Positions 1 through 9,315 of a stretch of DNA of 64,000 nucleotides are shown here, one piece after another. Positions within the stretch are counted from its first letter, which is position 1; the number at the start of each line of letters is the position of its first letter. The stretch is taken from contig NZ_VJZS01000001.1 of assembly GCF_007097385.1 (NCBI RefSeq), forward strand, positions 286,079-350,078, read 5' to 3'. The DNA comes from Flavobacterium sp. ZT3R18. GTDB taxonomy: Bacteria; Bacteroidota; Bacteroidia; Flavobacteriales; Flavobacteriaceae. Both the position numbers and the translations under genes were made by a program. Under the pieces are notes generated by a model. It had not been told where the DNA came from. It saw only the letters and a list, made by a program, of their open reading frames with translations, and made no database searches.

Positions 1-193
1 TAAAGAAGTTGGTGCGGGTCTAAATTACAAAGTAAATAATTTACGATTTGCCCTTGATGGTTCTAACTTATTTAATGAAATTGGTTTAACCGAAGGGAAT
101 CCTAGACAGACAACATCATCTGCTAGCGATGTGTTTTTGGCAAGACCTATTTTAGGACGTGCTTTCAGATTCTCTGTAGCAATTAACTTTTAG
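1..193 (+). CDS. TonB-dependent outer-membrane receptor, C-terminal end (partial)
   Basis: The open frame enters from the left edge and ends with TAG at 191-193, giving 63 residues. The last residues (GRAFRFSVAINF) alternate polar and hydrophobic and end in Phe, as the final strand of an outer-membrane beta-barrel does. The NLFNE-like segment is typical of the last strands of TonB-dependent receptors. A sugar-type MFS transporter and a trehalase follow on the same strand, so I infer that this receptor imports an oligosaccharide, possibly trehalose. The plug and signal peptide lie outside the window, so the substrate is a guess from context only. Confidence 0.7.
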   Translation, partial: KEVGAGLNYKVNNLRFALDGSNLFNEIGLTEGNPRQTTSSASDVFLARPILGRAFRFSVAINF

Positions 194-277
194 TTTTGTA
201 TTAATTAGTTCAGCCAAATGTTGTTTTCATAACAGCATTTGGTTTTTGCTACATTCGTCAGTAAATCAAAGATTACT

Positions 278-1498
278 ATGAAAAAAATAGGAATAACAAC
301 AGCGCTATATCTCAATTACTTTGTATTTGCCATTTTGCTGAACAGCGTAGGAATAGTGATTTTAAAAGCACAAAAAAATTATGGTGTAAATGAATTACAG
401 GCCAGTATTCTGGAGGCTTTTAAGGATTTGCCCATTGCAATTGTTTCATTTTTAATCGCTTCTTTTTTACCGAGAATTGGTTATAAAAAAGCAATGCTTA
501 TTGGGTTGGGATTGGTAACTTTTGCCTGTATTGCCATGTTTTATGGTAACTCCTTTAATTATGCAAAACTGCTTTTTGCAACCGTTGGTGTATCCTTTGC
601 ACTGATAAAAGTATCAGTCTATTCACTAATTGGTACAATAACCGAAAATCAAAGGGAGCACAATGCATTAATGAGCAGTGTAGAAGGGATTTTTATGATA
701 GGAATTGCATTGGCTTATTTTTTATTCCCGGCTTTTAATGATGATGCTAATCCAGATTCCTGGCTCAATGTATATTGGCTTTTGGCTTTGTTGTCATTAC
801 TTTCATTTGGCTTTTTATTTTTTATGAAAATAGAGAATCCAACAGAAATTCCAGGTGTGAATCTAGCGGATGATTTTTCGCAAATGTTCAAATTAATGAC
901 AAAATTATTGGTTGTTGTCTTTGTTGTCAGCGCCTTTTTATTTGTAATGATCGAACAAGGGATTATGTCTTGGTTGCCAACATTCAATGATAAAGTACTT
1001 CATTTATCGGAGAACAATAGCATAATGATGGCGAGTATTCTAGCCATTTCGTTAGCAATTGGGAGGCTTTTGGCTGGCGAAATTACGAAAAGAATAAATT
1101 GGATTTGGGTATTGAGTTTTTGTATTGTATGTGCCATGTTGATTGTGATTTTCGTGCTGCCAAAAACGGTTGGACTTGAAGTGAAAACAATCGATTCGTT
1201 TCGTGATATACCATTAATAGGCTTTGCATTTCCACTTGTGGGGTTGTTTATTGCGCCTATTTATCCGTTGCTCAATTCGGTTATATTGAGTGCTTTGCCA
1301 AAAAAACTGCATAGTTCAATGACGGGATTAATTGTGGTCTTTTCAGCACTTGGTGGTACATTAGGCTCCAGGATTATAGGTTGGTTGTTTCAGAATCAAG
1401 GGCCGGAAAATGCATTTTATTACACCTTAATTCCGATGTCATTATTATTGATTTCTTTTTTTATTCTAAAAAAAATAACTGCTAAAAATGAAATTTAA
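278..1498 (+). CDS. MFS transporter, probable sugar (trehalose) permease
   Basis: This is an inner-membrane major facilitator of 406 residues with about 12 hydrophobic segments in two halves. A central polar stretch near residues 195-215 corresponds to the cytoplasmic loop. I place the start at ATG 278 (MKKIGITTALYLNYFVF), because the open frame upstream (TTG 239) adds a polar peptide ahead of the first membrane helix. The stop overlaps the trehalase start by 11 nt, which implies translational coupling. Together with the receptor tail before it and the trehalase after it, the likely job is uptake of trehalose into the cytoplasm. The substrate is inferred from neighbours and not from the sequence itself. 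Confidence 0.8.
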   Translation: MKKIGITTALYLNYFVFAILLNSVGIVILKAQKNYGVNELQASILEAFKDLPIAIVSFLIASFLPRIGYKKAMLIGLGLVTFACIAMFYGNSFNYAKLLFATVGVSFALIKVSVYSLIGTITENQREHNALMSSVEGIFMIGIALAYFLFPAFNDDANPDSWLNVYWLLALLSLLSFGFLFFMKIENPTEIPGVNLADDFSQMFKLMTKLLVVVFVVSAFLFVMIEQGIMSWLPTFNDKVLHLSENNSIMMASILAISLAIGRLLAGEITKRINWIWVLSFCIVCAMLIVIFVLPKTVGLEVKTIDSFRDIPLIGFAFPLVGLFIAPIYPLLNSVILSALPKKLHSSMTGLIVVFSALGGTLGSRIIGWLFQNQGPENAFYYTLIPMSLLLISFFILKKITAKNEI

Positions 1499-3356
1499 AC
1501 TAAACATAAAGCAAACACTTCAGAGTTTATTAGCTCAGGAAGATACGGATGGCGATAAAAAAATTACGATTGACGATCAAGGCCCAAAAAGTTTTTTATT
1601 GGAAGATGAAAATGGAAATTCATTGCAGATAGAAGGAACCTATCATCTCTCCAATTTATTGCAGGAATTGGCATTGTCCAAAAAGAACAATACGGAGTTT
1701 GCTGAAATTAAAAGTTCCGAAATAATAGAAAATCCAGTAAGCCGCATTTCCAGAAAAATAAAAAATTTGTATTGGGAAGGTCTCACCAGAACTATTGACG
1801 CGAAAGGAGTTGCGAAAATTATAGAAGATGAAAAGATAGAAAATACAATTTCGTATTTATATGTTCCTAAAAAGGATGATTTGGCTTTTGAATATTTTAA
1901 AAATCTGGAAAAATCGATTCCAAAATTAAAAGTCGTTCAATTGCCCGAAAATATTTCATCAGAATATGAGCAGACTTTAAACAAAAAGCCAGGAATCTTG
2001 GCTTTGGCTTTGCATCGGGAAGACAGTCAAACAAAAGGGGTTCCGTTTGTGGTCCCAGGTGGGCGATTCAACGAAATGTATGGTTGGGATAGCTATTTTA
2101 TAGCAATGGGACTTTTATTAGACGATAAATTGGAGCTTGCCATTGCCATTGCCGAGAATTTTAAATACCAGATTGACCATTATGGCAAAATTCTCAATGC
2201 GAATCGAAGTTATTATTTGACTAGAACACAACCACCATTGTACACTTCTTTGATTGTTGCTATCGTGAAAAAATCAAAGCCAGAAGTATCTTGGATCGCA
2301 AAACATCTTAAGACTGCTATCAAAGAATATCAAAAGGTTTGGATGGAAGAAGGAGAAAGGCTTACGCCAAATGGGCTAAACCGATACAAAGCAGAAGGAA
2401 TTGGCCTTCCGTTTGAAGTTGAGGTAGGGCATTTTGATGATGTTCTTGAAAAATATGCTTTGTTGTATAATTTGCCTTTACGTGATTTTGAAAAAAAATA
2501 CCTCGAAAGAGAAATTATTGACACCAATCTTGATGCTTATTTTGTTCACGATCGTAGCATGCGAGAAAGCGGGCACGACACCACCAATCGCTTGGTCAAT
2601 GTTTGTGCCGATTTGAATACGATAGATTTGAATAGTTTGCTTTATAAGTACGAAACCGATATTGCTTTTTTGATTGAAAATGAGTTTGATAATCATTTTC
2701 AGTATGATAAAAACATAGTTTATTCCAGAGAATATTGGAATAAAAAAGCTGCTTTCAGAAAAGAAAAAATCAATGAATTGTGTTGGGACAAGAAAAAAGG
2801 AATCTATTTTGACTATAATTTTATAACAGAAGGAGCACATCAATTTGAAGCAGCTACGACTTTCTATCCGCTTTGGGCAAAATTATGCAGTGCGGAGCAA
2901 GCTGAAATTTTAGTGAAGACAGCATTGCCAAAATTCAAATTAAAAGGGGGAATTGCAGGAAGTACCAAAGATGCAATTGCGGATATAGATACCAATTCTC
3001 CACAGCGTCAATGGGATTACCCTTTTGGATGGGCGCCACATCAAATGTTTTTATGGGAAGGATTACTGAATTATAATTATACCGAAGAGGCTCAGGAAAT
3101 GATTTATCGCTGGCTGTGGCTTATTACACGAAATGCTGTAGATTATAACGGAACCATTCCTGAAAAATTTAATTTGGAAACCAGTTCTCTCAAAATTTTT
3201 GCCGAATATGGTAATGTAGGCACAGCATTCGATTATATTACAGAAGAAGGCTTCGGCTGGATGAATGCATCCTATCAATTTGGATTGAGTATTTTAAGAA
3301 CAGGCCTAAAACAAGAATTAGAAAAATTAACCGATCCGGATGAATTATTTTTGTAG
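1488..3356 (+). CDS. Alpha,alpha-trehalase (GH37), neutral type with EF-hand-like N-terminus
   Basis: The enzyme hydrolyses trehalose to two glucose molecules. Both GH37 signatures are visible: PGGRFNEMYGWDSYF near residue 190 and QWDYPFGWAPHQ near 508. There is no signal peptide, so it should be cytoplasmic and act on sugar brought in by the overlapping MFS gene. At 622 aa it is longer than the roughly 550 aa of E. coli trehalases. The extra N-terminus holds an EF-hand-like loop, D19-T-D-G-D-K-K-I-T-I-D-D30, followed by a KNLYWEGLTRTID segment. Fungal neutral trehalases have a similar Ca-binding loop and a similar following segment. Calcium control is therefore an inference. Identity as a trehalase is secure. 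Confidence 0.93.
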   Translation: MKFKLNIKQTLQSLLAQEDTDGDKKITIDDQGPKSFLLEDENGNSLQIEGTYHLSNLLQELALSKKNNTEFAEIKSSEIIENPVSRISRKIKNLYWEGLTRTIDAKGVAKIIEDEKIENTISYLYVPKKDDLAFEYFKNLEKSIPKLKVVQLPENISSEYEQTLNKKPGILALALHREDSQTKGVPFVVPGGRFNEMYGWDSYFIAMGLLLDDKLELAIAIAENFKYQIDHYGKILNANRSYYLTRTQPPLYTSLIVAIVKKSKPEVSWIAKHLKTAIKEYQKVWMEEGERLTPNGLNRYKAEGIGLPFEVEVGHFDDVLEKYALLYNLPLRDFEKKYLEREIIDTNLDAYFVHDRSMRESGHDTTNRLVNVCADLNTIDLNSLLYKYETDIAFLIENEFDNHFQYDKNIVYSREYWNKKAAFRKEKINELCWDKKKGIYFDYNFITEGAHQFEAATTFYPLWAKLCSAEQAEILVKTALPKFKLKGGIAGSTKDAIADIDTNSPQRQWDYPFGWAPHQMFLWEGLLNYNYTEEAQEMIYRWLWLITRNAVDYNGTIPEKFNLETSSLKIFAEYGNVGTAFDYITEEGFGWMNASYQFGLSILRTGLKQELEKLTDPDELFL

Positions 3357-3382
3357 TCAACTTTTTTAGGACGATAGATTAT

Positions 3383-3417
3383 AAACCCGACAGGTTTTTT
3401 TTAACCTGTCGGGTTTT
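3383..3417. terminator. Bidirectional terminator between trehalase and AsmA-like gene
   Basis: Perfect 14-bp arms (3383-3396 and 3403-3416) enclose a loop of six T. The stem begins AAACCCGACAGG. It lies between two convergent genes and has A and T runs on opposite sides, so it can serve both. Its inner 18 bases recur in a hairpin at 53466-53483. Confidence 0.8.
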
Positions 3418-3428
3418 GCATATGAAGT

Positions 3429-6011
3429 CTATTTTTTCTTAAACAAACCATTCAGTAAATCACCTGCTTTCTTTTTAATATCTTCTTTTTGAGCATTGGT
3501 TTTAGTGGTGTCGGCATCTGTTTTTTTGCCGCTGTTCAGTAATTTATCCAATTCCGAAGTTCCTTTTTTAACCAATTTATCCGACTGTTGTTTGGCCAAT
3601 TGCATCGTCAAGGTGGTCAATACCGTTTTCATGTCCGATGAAACTTTCGGATTGCTAAAAGTTCCGGTCATTAATGCTGTTACTGGAATGTTATCAAATT
3701 TAGCAGCGTCACTCGGTGACATTTTCGAGATATAGGCATTGGCTTCCTTGCCTAGGTATTTGGCTGGAACATTAAATTTGATGTTATAATCCATGCTTTG
3801 GTCAAAACCATGAGTACCACCTACCACTGCTTTAATGTCTTGGTATTTTATATCAAATGGTTTTACATTTACTCTGCCATCTTTAAAAGTTAGCGACGTT
3901 TTAATATCATTGAGATTTACTTTGTTTAAATCGATAAATTTCAAATTAGAACTCAACGCTTTTAGCATCGTCGAGCTATTAGCATTTAAGGAAGTAGCAA
4001 GCAATTGTCCAATCAAATCGCCCGAAAGGGTTTTTAAATCAGGCGTCATTTCGGTAGCATCTAGATTTCCGTTTAATTTGATTATTGTGTTTATTTTTCC
4101 ATTGACGATTCCTGCTATTGGAGCTATTTTTTTCAACATATCCAACTGGGTAAAACTTTGTTGAATGTCAACTTGGTTTAAATTAAGGTTCATGTCAAAA
4201 ACGGGTGTTTTACCTTTTGTGGAAACGGCTCCACTCGCACCAATAGTTCCTCCAAAAATCGATGTTTTTACATTTTCTAAAGTCACTTTTTCGTCTTTGA
4301 TTATCATTTTTCCAGAAACCGCTTTCAATGTTAAGTTGTCATACAAAACGGTGTTGGCTTTTGCAGTAAGCGTACAATTTAAAAAAGCGGGGATTTTTAA
4401 TGGTTCAGCTTTTTTTGTTTGTGTAGTGGCTGTAGCAGTTGGGGCAGCGCTGGTTGTCATGAAATCACTGACTGCTAATTGATTGGAAGTCATGTTGAAA
4501 TTTCCTTTCAGCTCTTGTTTTCTAAACATAAAACCATAAAAATTATCCAAAACTCCCGTTACGCTAAGATCACTTTTTCCGGTTTTTGCATTAAACTGTT
4601 TCAAATGCACCTGACTCGGGTTAAATTGTACCAAAGCCGAACTGATGATCATGTTTTTACCATTTGCGTCAGCATAATTAAATCCAGTTAAACCAATAGT
4701 TCCGGCATTATTGATGTTTTGGTACTGACTTTTCTCTACAGAAGCCATGTCGAATTTGGTCGTCACATTAGCTTTTAAAATTCCCGTAAGCGGTTTGTCC
4801 AGTTTTATAGGATACGCTTTAGAAAGATTCGCTAAGTTGATGGTTCCTTTCAAAGCGGCATCGACCAATGCATTGGTGCTGATGTTTTTGATGTTAGCTT
4901 TAGCGTTAAAAACGTCTTGGTCTATTTTAAAAGATAGTTTGTTAAGATTGACATAAGTGTCGTTCATTATACCCGTTTCATTTACAATTTTAGTGTCAAT
5001 CACAATACTTTGAACCGATTTTGGTAAATTAGGATATTGAAAAGAACCGTTGTTAGAAGCAATGGCAAGGCTAAATTTTGGAATGGTGGTATCCGTTAGC
5101 ATCCCTTTGGCAAAACCTTTAACCGTAAAATCTCCGGTTGTTTTTACGCCTTCTAAGCTCGATGCGTAAACAGCAGGAATCAATCCCAAAAAGTTCTTGA
5201 AGGAGGAAGTTGGTGTTTTGAATTTCAAATCATAGAGCTGTCCCGCTTCTGTCATTTGTATAAAACCATCAAATTCCAGCGGCAATTGATTAATTAATGC
5301 TTTGTTTTCTTTAAAAGTGTATTTGCTCTTATCCAAATCAATTCCTAAAACGGCATCCAGTGACAAGGCGACATTCTTCATGTAATTGATTTTGCCCATA
5401 TCAAGTGATATTTTAGCAGTAGATTTGGTATCTAAATCCAATTTTGAAGCATTAAAATCTCCTGTGCCTTCATGATTCAAACTATCAATGACCATTCGTA
5501 CCTGTGATCCTTCGTCAAAATATTGAAACTTGAAATTCTCAACTTGATATTTCTGAATTTTCAAAAGCATTGGGTCGCTTTTACCATCCTCTTTGGGTTT
5601 GTTGTCTTTTAAGGCAATATCAAAATTCCCGATTCCGTCTTTGTTGAATATGATATTGATAAAACCATTTTTTGAAGTAATTCCTTCAATTTGCATGGCT
5701 TCTCCCTTGTCTTTAAACAATTCTTTGATGGACATGTTTAAATTCAATTCGCCCAAAGAAATCAAAGTGTCTCCTTCAAAAGGGGCTTTATTGATAATTA
5801 ACAATTTGTCCAAGGTCACAGTTGCCTTTGGGAAATTTTTGAATAAACTCAAGTCGGCATCCGCAAAGGAAACTTTAGCATCTACTTTTTCGTTGATGGC
5901 CTCAGTGATTTTGGCTTTTATTTGATCTTTAAAGAAATACGGAATGGCAAATAGAGAAGCTACGAGTACTACTAATACAATTCCAACGATTTTTAAAATT
6001 TTCTTTAGCAT
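3429..6011 (-). CDS. AsmA family protein
   Basis: This is a single-pass inner-membrane protein of 860 residues. One hydrophobic anchor lies at about residues 5-27, followed by a long beta-rich periplasmic part. The early segment (FADADLSLFKNFPKATVTLDKLLI) is the AsmA N-terminal pattern. An AsmA_2-like region with KTLSGDLIGQL and the GGTHGFDQSMDYNIKF strand pattern lies near residues 670-780. AsmA-like proteins are linked to outer-membrane biogenesis or lipid transfer between membranes; the exact role here is unknown. The tail (about 815-860) is Lys-rich and low complexity. It is transcribed alone, since sppA upstream on the same strand ends in its own terminator. Confidence 0.88.
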   Translation of the reverse strand: MLKKILKIVGIVLVVLVASLFAIPYFFKDQIKAKITEAINEKVDAKVSFADADLSLFKNFPKATVTLDKLLIINKAPFEGDTLISLGELNLNMSIKELFKDKGEAMQIEGITSKNGFINIIFNKDGIGNFDIALKDNKPKEDGKSDPMLLKIQKYQVENFKFQYFDEGSQVRMVIDSLNHEGTGDFNASKLDLDTKSTAKISLDMGKINYMKNVALSLDAVLGIDLDKSKYTFKENKALINQLPLEFDGFIQMTEAGQLYDLKFKTPTSSFKNFLGLIPAVYASSLEGVKTTGDFTVKGFAKGMLTDTTIPKFSLAIASNNGSFQYPNLPKSVQSIVIDTKIVNETGIMNDTYVNLNKLSFKIDQDVFNAKANIKNISTNALVDAALKGTINLANLSKAYPIKLDKPLTGILKANVTTKFDMASVEKSQYQNINNAGTIGLTGFNYADANGKNMIISSALVQFNPSQVHLKQFNAKTGKSDLSVTGVLDNFYGFMFRKQELKGNFNMTSNQLAVSDFMTTSAAPTATATTQTKKAEPLKIPAFLNCTLTAKANTVLYDNLTLKAVSGKMIIKDEKVTLENVKTSIFGGTIGASGAVSTKGKTPVFDMNLNLNQVDIQQSFTQLDMLKKIAPIAGIVNGKINTIIKLNGNLDATEMTPDLKTLSGDLIGQLLATSLNANSSTMLKALSSNLKFIDLNKVNLNDIKTSLTFKDGRVNVKPFDIKYQDIKAVVGGTHGFDQSMDYNIKFNVPAKYLGKEANAYISKMSPSDAAKFDNIPVTALMTGTFSNPKVSSDMKTVLTTLTMQLAKQQSDKLVKKGTSELDKLLNSGKKTDADTTKTNAQKEDIKKKAGDLLNGLFKKK

Positions 6012-6090
6012 ATGCGTTAAATAAATTGGGTTATTTTTTACAAAAATAAGGGTTTATTAATTAGTTGTTTTGTAAAATTATGATAAAAAG

Positions 6091-6123
6091 AAACCCTTTC
6101 AGTTTATTAGTCTGAAAGGGTTT
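6091..6123 (-). terminator. Terminator of sppA
   Basis: Perfect 12-bp arms (6091-6102 and 6112-6123, stem AAACCCTTTCAG) have a 9-nt loop. Read on the minus strand, a T-rich run follows. It lies 20 nt past the sppA stop and before the AsmA-like gene. Confidence 0.75.
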
Positions 6124-6142
6124 AAGATTGTATGTCAAAAAA

Positions 6143-7900
6143 TTATTGAATCGAAATTTCGAACGGCATTCTGGCCTGAATTCCTTTCTGCAATTGCACT
6201 TTCTTAATTTGTTGTAAAATAAAATAATTTTCCTCGCCCAATTCTTCTTTGATTAAAGCTTCTTTTGATTTAGCAAAAGGAAGTTTGGCCAATAGATCGC
6301 TGAAATTTTTTTCGTATTCTGGGAAGGTTTGGGTAGAGTAGGTTTTAATTTTGACTAAGGATGCCGCTTCTTTTAAAGCGTCATTTAAATTTCCTATTTT
6401 GTCGACTAATCCTATTTTTTTAGCTTCAGTACCTGTCCAAACGCGACCTTGTGCAATAGAATCTACTTGTGCAACTGTCATTTTTCGTCCTTCGGCAACA
6501 TGGGTGATAAATGTTTTGTAAACACGCTCTACGCCTTCAAGGGTAACGGCTTTGAATTTTTCGTTCAAAGGAACAAACGGACTGTAATTGGCATTTTCAT
6601 TGGTCATCACTTGCTCGGTGTTGATTCCTATTTTGGTAGACAATCGACTAAAGTTCGGTAATACCCCAAAAACACCTATAGAACCGGTTATTGTGTTTTT
6701 TTCTGCGAAAATGGTGTTTGCGTTGCAAGCAATATAATATCCTCCAGAGGCTGCGTAATTACCCATAGATACTACTACTGGTTTTACTTTCTTGGTCAAC
6801 TCAATTTCTCTCCAAATCAAATCGGATGTTAAGGCACTTCCTCCTGGACTATCGATACGAAGAACGATTGCTTTAATGTCTTTATTTTTTCTGGCTTCCT
6901 GCAAAGAACGACGCATAGAACCTTCGCCAATGGTATTGACATCGCCTTCTCCACTTGCAATTTCGCCTTGAGCATAAATTACTGCAATTTGGTTGTCAGT
7001 ATCGGCACTTACTGAAGTAGTCGTTACTTTTTGGGCATAATCGGATAGTGATACTTTGTTGTAATCTTCATCTGTTGCTACTTTTAATTCTTTTTTGATG
7101 GCATCATGGTACACATCTTCATAAGCAATATTATCGATAAGTTTATTCGCTTTGGCCATTTCTGGAGTGCGAGCCAATAAACCGGTTGCAATTTCGTTTA
7201 ATCGGGCTATCGATATATTTCGGCTTTCAGAAATATCGGCTAGAACTGAACTCCAAACTGAGTTTAACAATGCAGTTGTTTGCTCTCTATTGGCATCACT
7301 CATTTTGTTCTCCAGGAAAGGTTCAACGGCACTTTTGTATTTTCCGTGTCGAATGACTTCCATTTTTATTCCTGATTTTTCCTGTAAATCTTTAAAGAAC
7401 ATTACTTCGGTCGATAATCCTTTAAAATCAAGATCTCCCGCTGGATTCAAGTAAATGGTGTTAGCAACAGAGTTTAAATAATAATCTCTTTGCGTATAAT
7501 TATTGGCGTAGGCCATAACAAACTTTCCTGATTTTTTAAAACTAATTAAAGCTTCTCTTAGTTCTTTGCTTTGCGCCAATCCTAAAGAAGAATCTTGATT
7601 CAAGATCGATATTCCTTTGATGTCATTGTCTGTTTTAGCCGCTTCGATAGCATTAATTACATCTATAAAACCAATACCTTTTTTTTTTGAAAAAACTTCC
7701 ATCCAAGGATCTTTGTATTTTCCGGCATAGTCATTACAGATGTTGTCCAAGTTTAATTCGATAACCGAATTGCTTTTAACGGTAACTCCTTCAGATTCTC
7801 CGCCGAAAATTGCCCCAATGAGAACAATTCCAAAGAAAAACAACATAAAAAAAACAAAAATACCAATAATGGTTGCCATTACATTTCCTAAAAATCTCAT
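6143..7900 (-). CDS. sppA: Signal peptide peptidase SppA, 67K type
   Basis: SppA is a membrane-anchored serine protease that degrades cleaved signal peptides. The 585-residue length fits the two-domain (67K) form. One N-terminal membrane helix lies at about residues 8-32. The N-terminal domain carries RHGKYKSAVEPF with the expected general-base Lys189. The C-terminal domain carries SMGNYAASGGYYIAC with the nucleophile Ser385, and IDSPGGSALTSD before it. Both catalytic residues are present, so it should be active. It starts divergently from folK. On its strand a -7-like TATATTTG lies about 80 nt upstream (plus positions 7981-7988). Confidence 0.95.
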   Translation of the reverse strand: MRFLGNVMATIIGIFVFFMLFFFGIVLIGAIFGGESEGVTVKSNSVIELNLDNICNDYAGKYKDPWMEVFSKKKGIGFIDVINAIEAAKTDNDIKGISILNQDSSLGLAQSKELREALISFKKSGKFVMAYANNYTQRDYYLNSVANTIYLNPAGDLDFKGLSTEVMFFKDLQEKSGIKMEVIRHGKYKSAVEPFLENKMSDANREQTTALLNSVWSSVLADISESRNISIARLNEIATGLLARTPEMAKANKLIDNIAYEDVYHDAIKKELKVATDEDYNKVSLSDYAQKVTTTSVSADTDNQIAVIYAQGEIASGEGDVNTIGEGSMRRSLQEARKNKDIKAIVLRIDSPGGSALTSDLIWREIELTKKVKPVVVSMGNYAASGGYYIACNANTIFAEKNTITGSIGVFGVLPNFSRLSTKIGINTEQVMTNENANYSPFVPLNEKFKAVTLEGVERVYKTFITHVAEGRKMTVAQVDSIAQGRVWTGTEAKKIGLVDKIGNLNDALKEAASLVKIKTYSTQTFPEYEKNFSDLLAKLPFAKSKEALIKEELGEENYFILQQIKKVQLQKGIQARMPFEISIQ

Positions 7901-7980
7901 ATAAATCTATTTTTCTAATAAGTAGTAAAAAGTGTTGATTTGTTACATTTAACAATGAAAATAAATAACAACACCCTGCG

Positions 7981-7988
7981 CAAATATA
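7981..7988 (-). promoter_or_regulatory. Possible -7 element for sppA
   Basis: On the minus strand the bases read TATATTTG, which matches the Bacteroidetes -7 consensus TAnnTTTG. No clear TTTG lies 17-23 nt further upstream, so this is a half-match. It would leave a leader of roughly 75 nt. Confidence 0.35.
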
Positions 7989-8027
7989 CTGCTATTCTGA
8001 AATTCTTTTAGTTAATTTGTACCCAAT

Positions 8028-9164
8028 ATGAATTTACAACACCAAGTCGTTTTATCTCTAGGGAGTAATCAAGGCAATCGATTGGAAAACATCGAGCAAT
8101 GCCTTGAACTGATCCATCAGGAAATAGGTACCATTATAAAAGTTTCCAAACTATACGAAACGCCTTCTTGGGGTTTTGAAAGTGAGGCGTTTTATAATTG
8201 TGCATTAGTTTTACATACTTCTCAAACTCCTCAGCAAATCCTTGAAGCCGTTTTTTTTGTCGAAAAAAAACTGGGACGTATTCGCAACGAAAATGCGGGT
8301 TATCAATCTAGAATTATAGATATAGATGTAGTTGCTTTTGACGATGAAATCATTCATTTTGAGCATCTTCAAGTTCCACACCCGTTAATGCAAAACAGAA
8401 AATTTGTTTTGTTGCCTTTTCAGGATTTGAATTTAGATTGGGAACACCCCGTTTTGAAAAAATCAATTTCAGAATTACTTCAAATTACTCCAGACGATAG
8501 TGTTTGTGCGGTAGTACAAGAATTGCAAAGTCCTTTAGATAAAATAGTATTAAATCAATACAATTACATAGCCATTGAAGGGAATATTGGTGCAGGAAAA
8601 TCGACTTTGGCATTAAAAATGGCTCAAGATTTTAATGCGAAAACGGTATTGGAGCGTTTTGCAGACAATCCTTTTTTGCCTAAATTTTATGAGGATCAAA
8701 ACCGATATGCTTTTTCTCTGGAAATGTCTTTTCTGGCGGATCGGTACCAACAATTATCGGATGATTTGTCCCAGTTTGACTTGTTTAAAGATTTTATTAT
8801 AGCCGATTATCATATTTTTAAATCATTATTGTTTTCCAAAATCACCTTAGAGGTTGACGAGTTTCGATTGTATCGTACTTTGTTTGATATCATTTATAAA
8901 GAAATGCCCAAACCCGATTTGTATATTTATTTGTATCAAAATACAGAACGATTGCTGCAAAATATAAAGAATCGAGGAAGAAGCTATGAACAAGATATTA
9001 CAGCGGAGTATTTAGAAAAAATAAACAAAGGGTATTTGGACTATATCAAAACCCAAACCAATTTGAATGTTTTGGTTATAGATGTTTCCAATCGTGATTT
9101 TGTAAATAAGCAGGAGGATTATCTTTATGTTTTGAATAAAATCCAGGAAAAGAGTGGTTTATAA
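8028..9164 (+). CDS. folK: Fusion of FolK (HPPK) and deoxynucleoside kinase
   Basis: This 378-residue protein has two enzyme domains. Residues 5-150 are 6-hydroxymethyl-7,8-dihydropterin pyrophosphokinase (folate synthesis), with LSLGSNQGN, LGRIRNENAGYQSRIIDID and VPHPLMQNRKFVLLP. Residues 178-378 are a deoxynucleoside kinase (nucleoside salvage), with the P-loop GNIGAGKST at 185-193, an ERF motif, the EMSFLADRYQQ segment and a LID-like NRGRSYEQD. Each domain has its expected motifs, so both activities are likely. The linker is short. Such HPPK-kinase fusions occur in Bacteroidetes. Which deoxynucleoside it prefers cannot be read from the sequence. Confidence 0.92.
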   Translation: MNLQHQVVLSLGSNQGNRLENIEQCLELIHQEIGTIIKVSKLYETPSWGFESEAFYNCALVLHTSQTPQQILEAVFFVEKKLGRIRNENAGYQSRIIDIDVVAFDDEIIHFEHLQVPHPLMQNRKFVLLPFQDLNLDWEHPVLKKSISELLQITPDDSVCAVVQELQSPLDKIVLNQYNYIAIEGNIGAGKSTLALKMAQDFNAKTVLERFADNPFLPKFYEDQNRYAFSLEMSFLADRYQQLSDDLSQFDLFKDFIIADYHIFKSLLFSKITLEVDEFRLYRTLFDIIYKEMPKPDLYIYLYQNTERLLQNIKNRGRSYEQDITAEYLEKINKGYLDYIKTQTNLNVLVIDVSNRDFVNKQEDYLYVLNKIQEKSGL

Positions 9165-9211
9165 TAGTCTCTTTTTAAATGATAAACTTACCTTCATCTC
9201 TAAAAAAAAAT

Positions 9212-9275
9212 AACCATATAAGTAATGCAAGTTCAAGAAAGCAAACTTAAATGAACTTACATTACTTATATGGTT
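9212..9275. terminator. Long hairpin between convergent genes, probable terminator
   Basis: Arms of 24 bp (9212-9235 and 9252-9275) differ at one position and enclose a 16-nt loop. An A run precedes the structure and another follows it, so it can end transcription from both the folK fusion and the SPOUT methyltransferase gene. The stem is longer than other terminators in the window. Confidence 0.65.
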
Positions 9276-9315
9276 AAAAAATCTTTTATGAATATAAGTT
9301 ACGGACGTGTCGTTG

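Noticed and set aside
239..277. TTG start that extends the MFS transporter by 13 residues
   Set aside because: The extension is polar, precedes a good ATG at 278 and would overlap nothing useful; no family support.
4165..4482. Plus-strand frames inside the AsmA-like gene
   Set aside because: These are antisense shadows of a long real gene with no start context or similarity.
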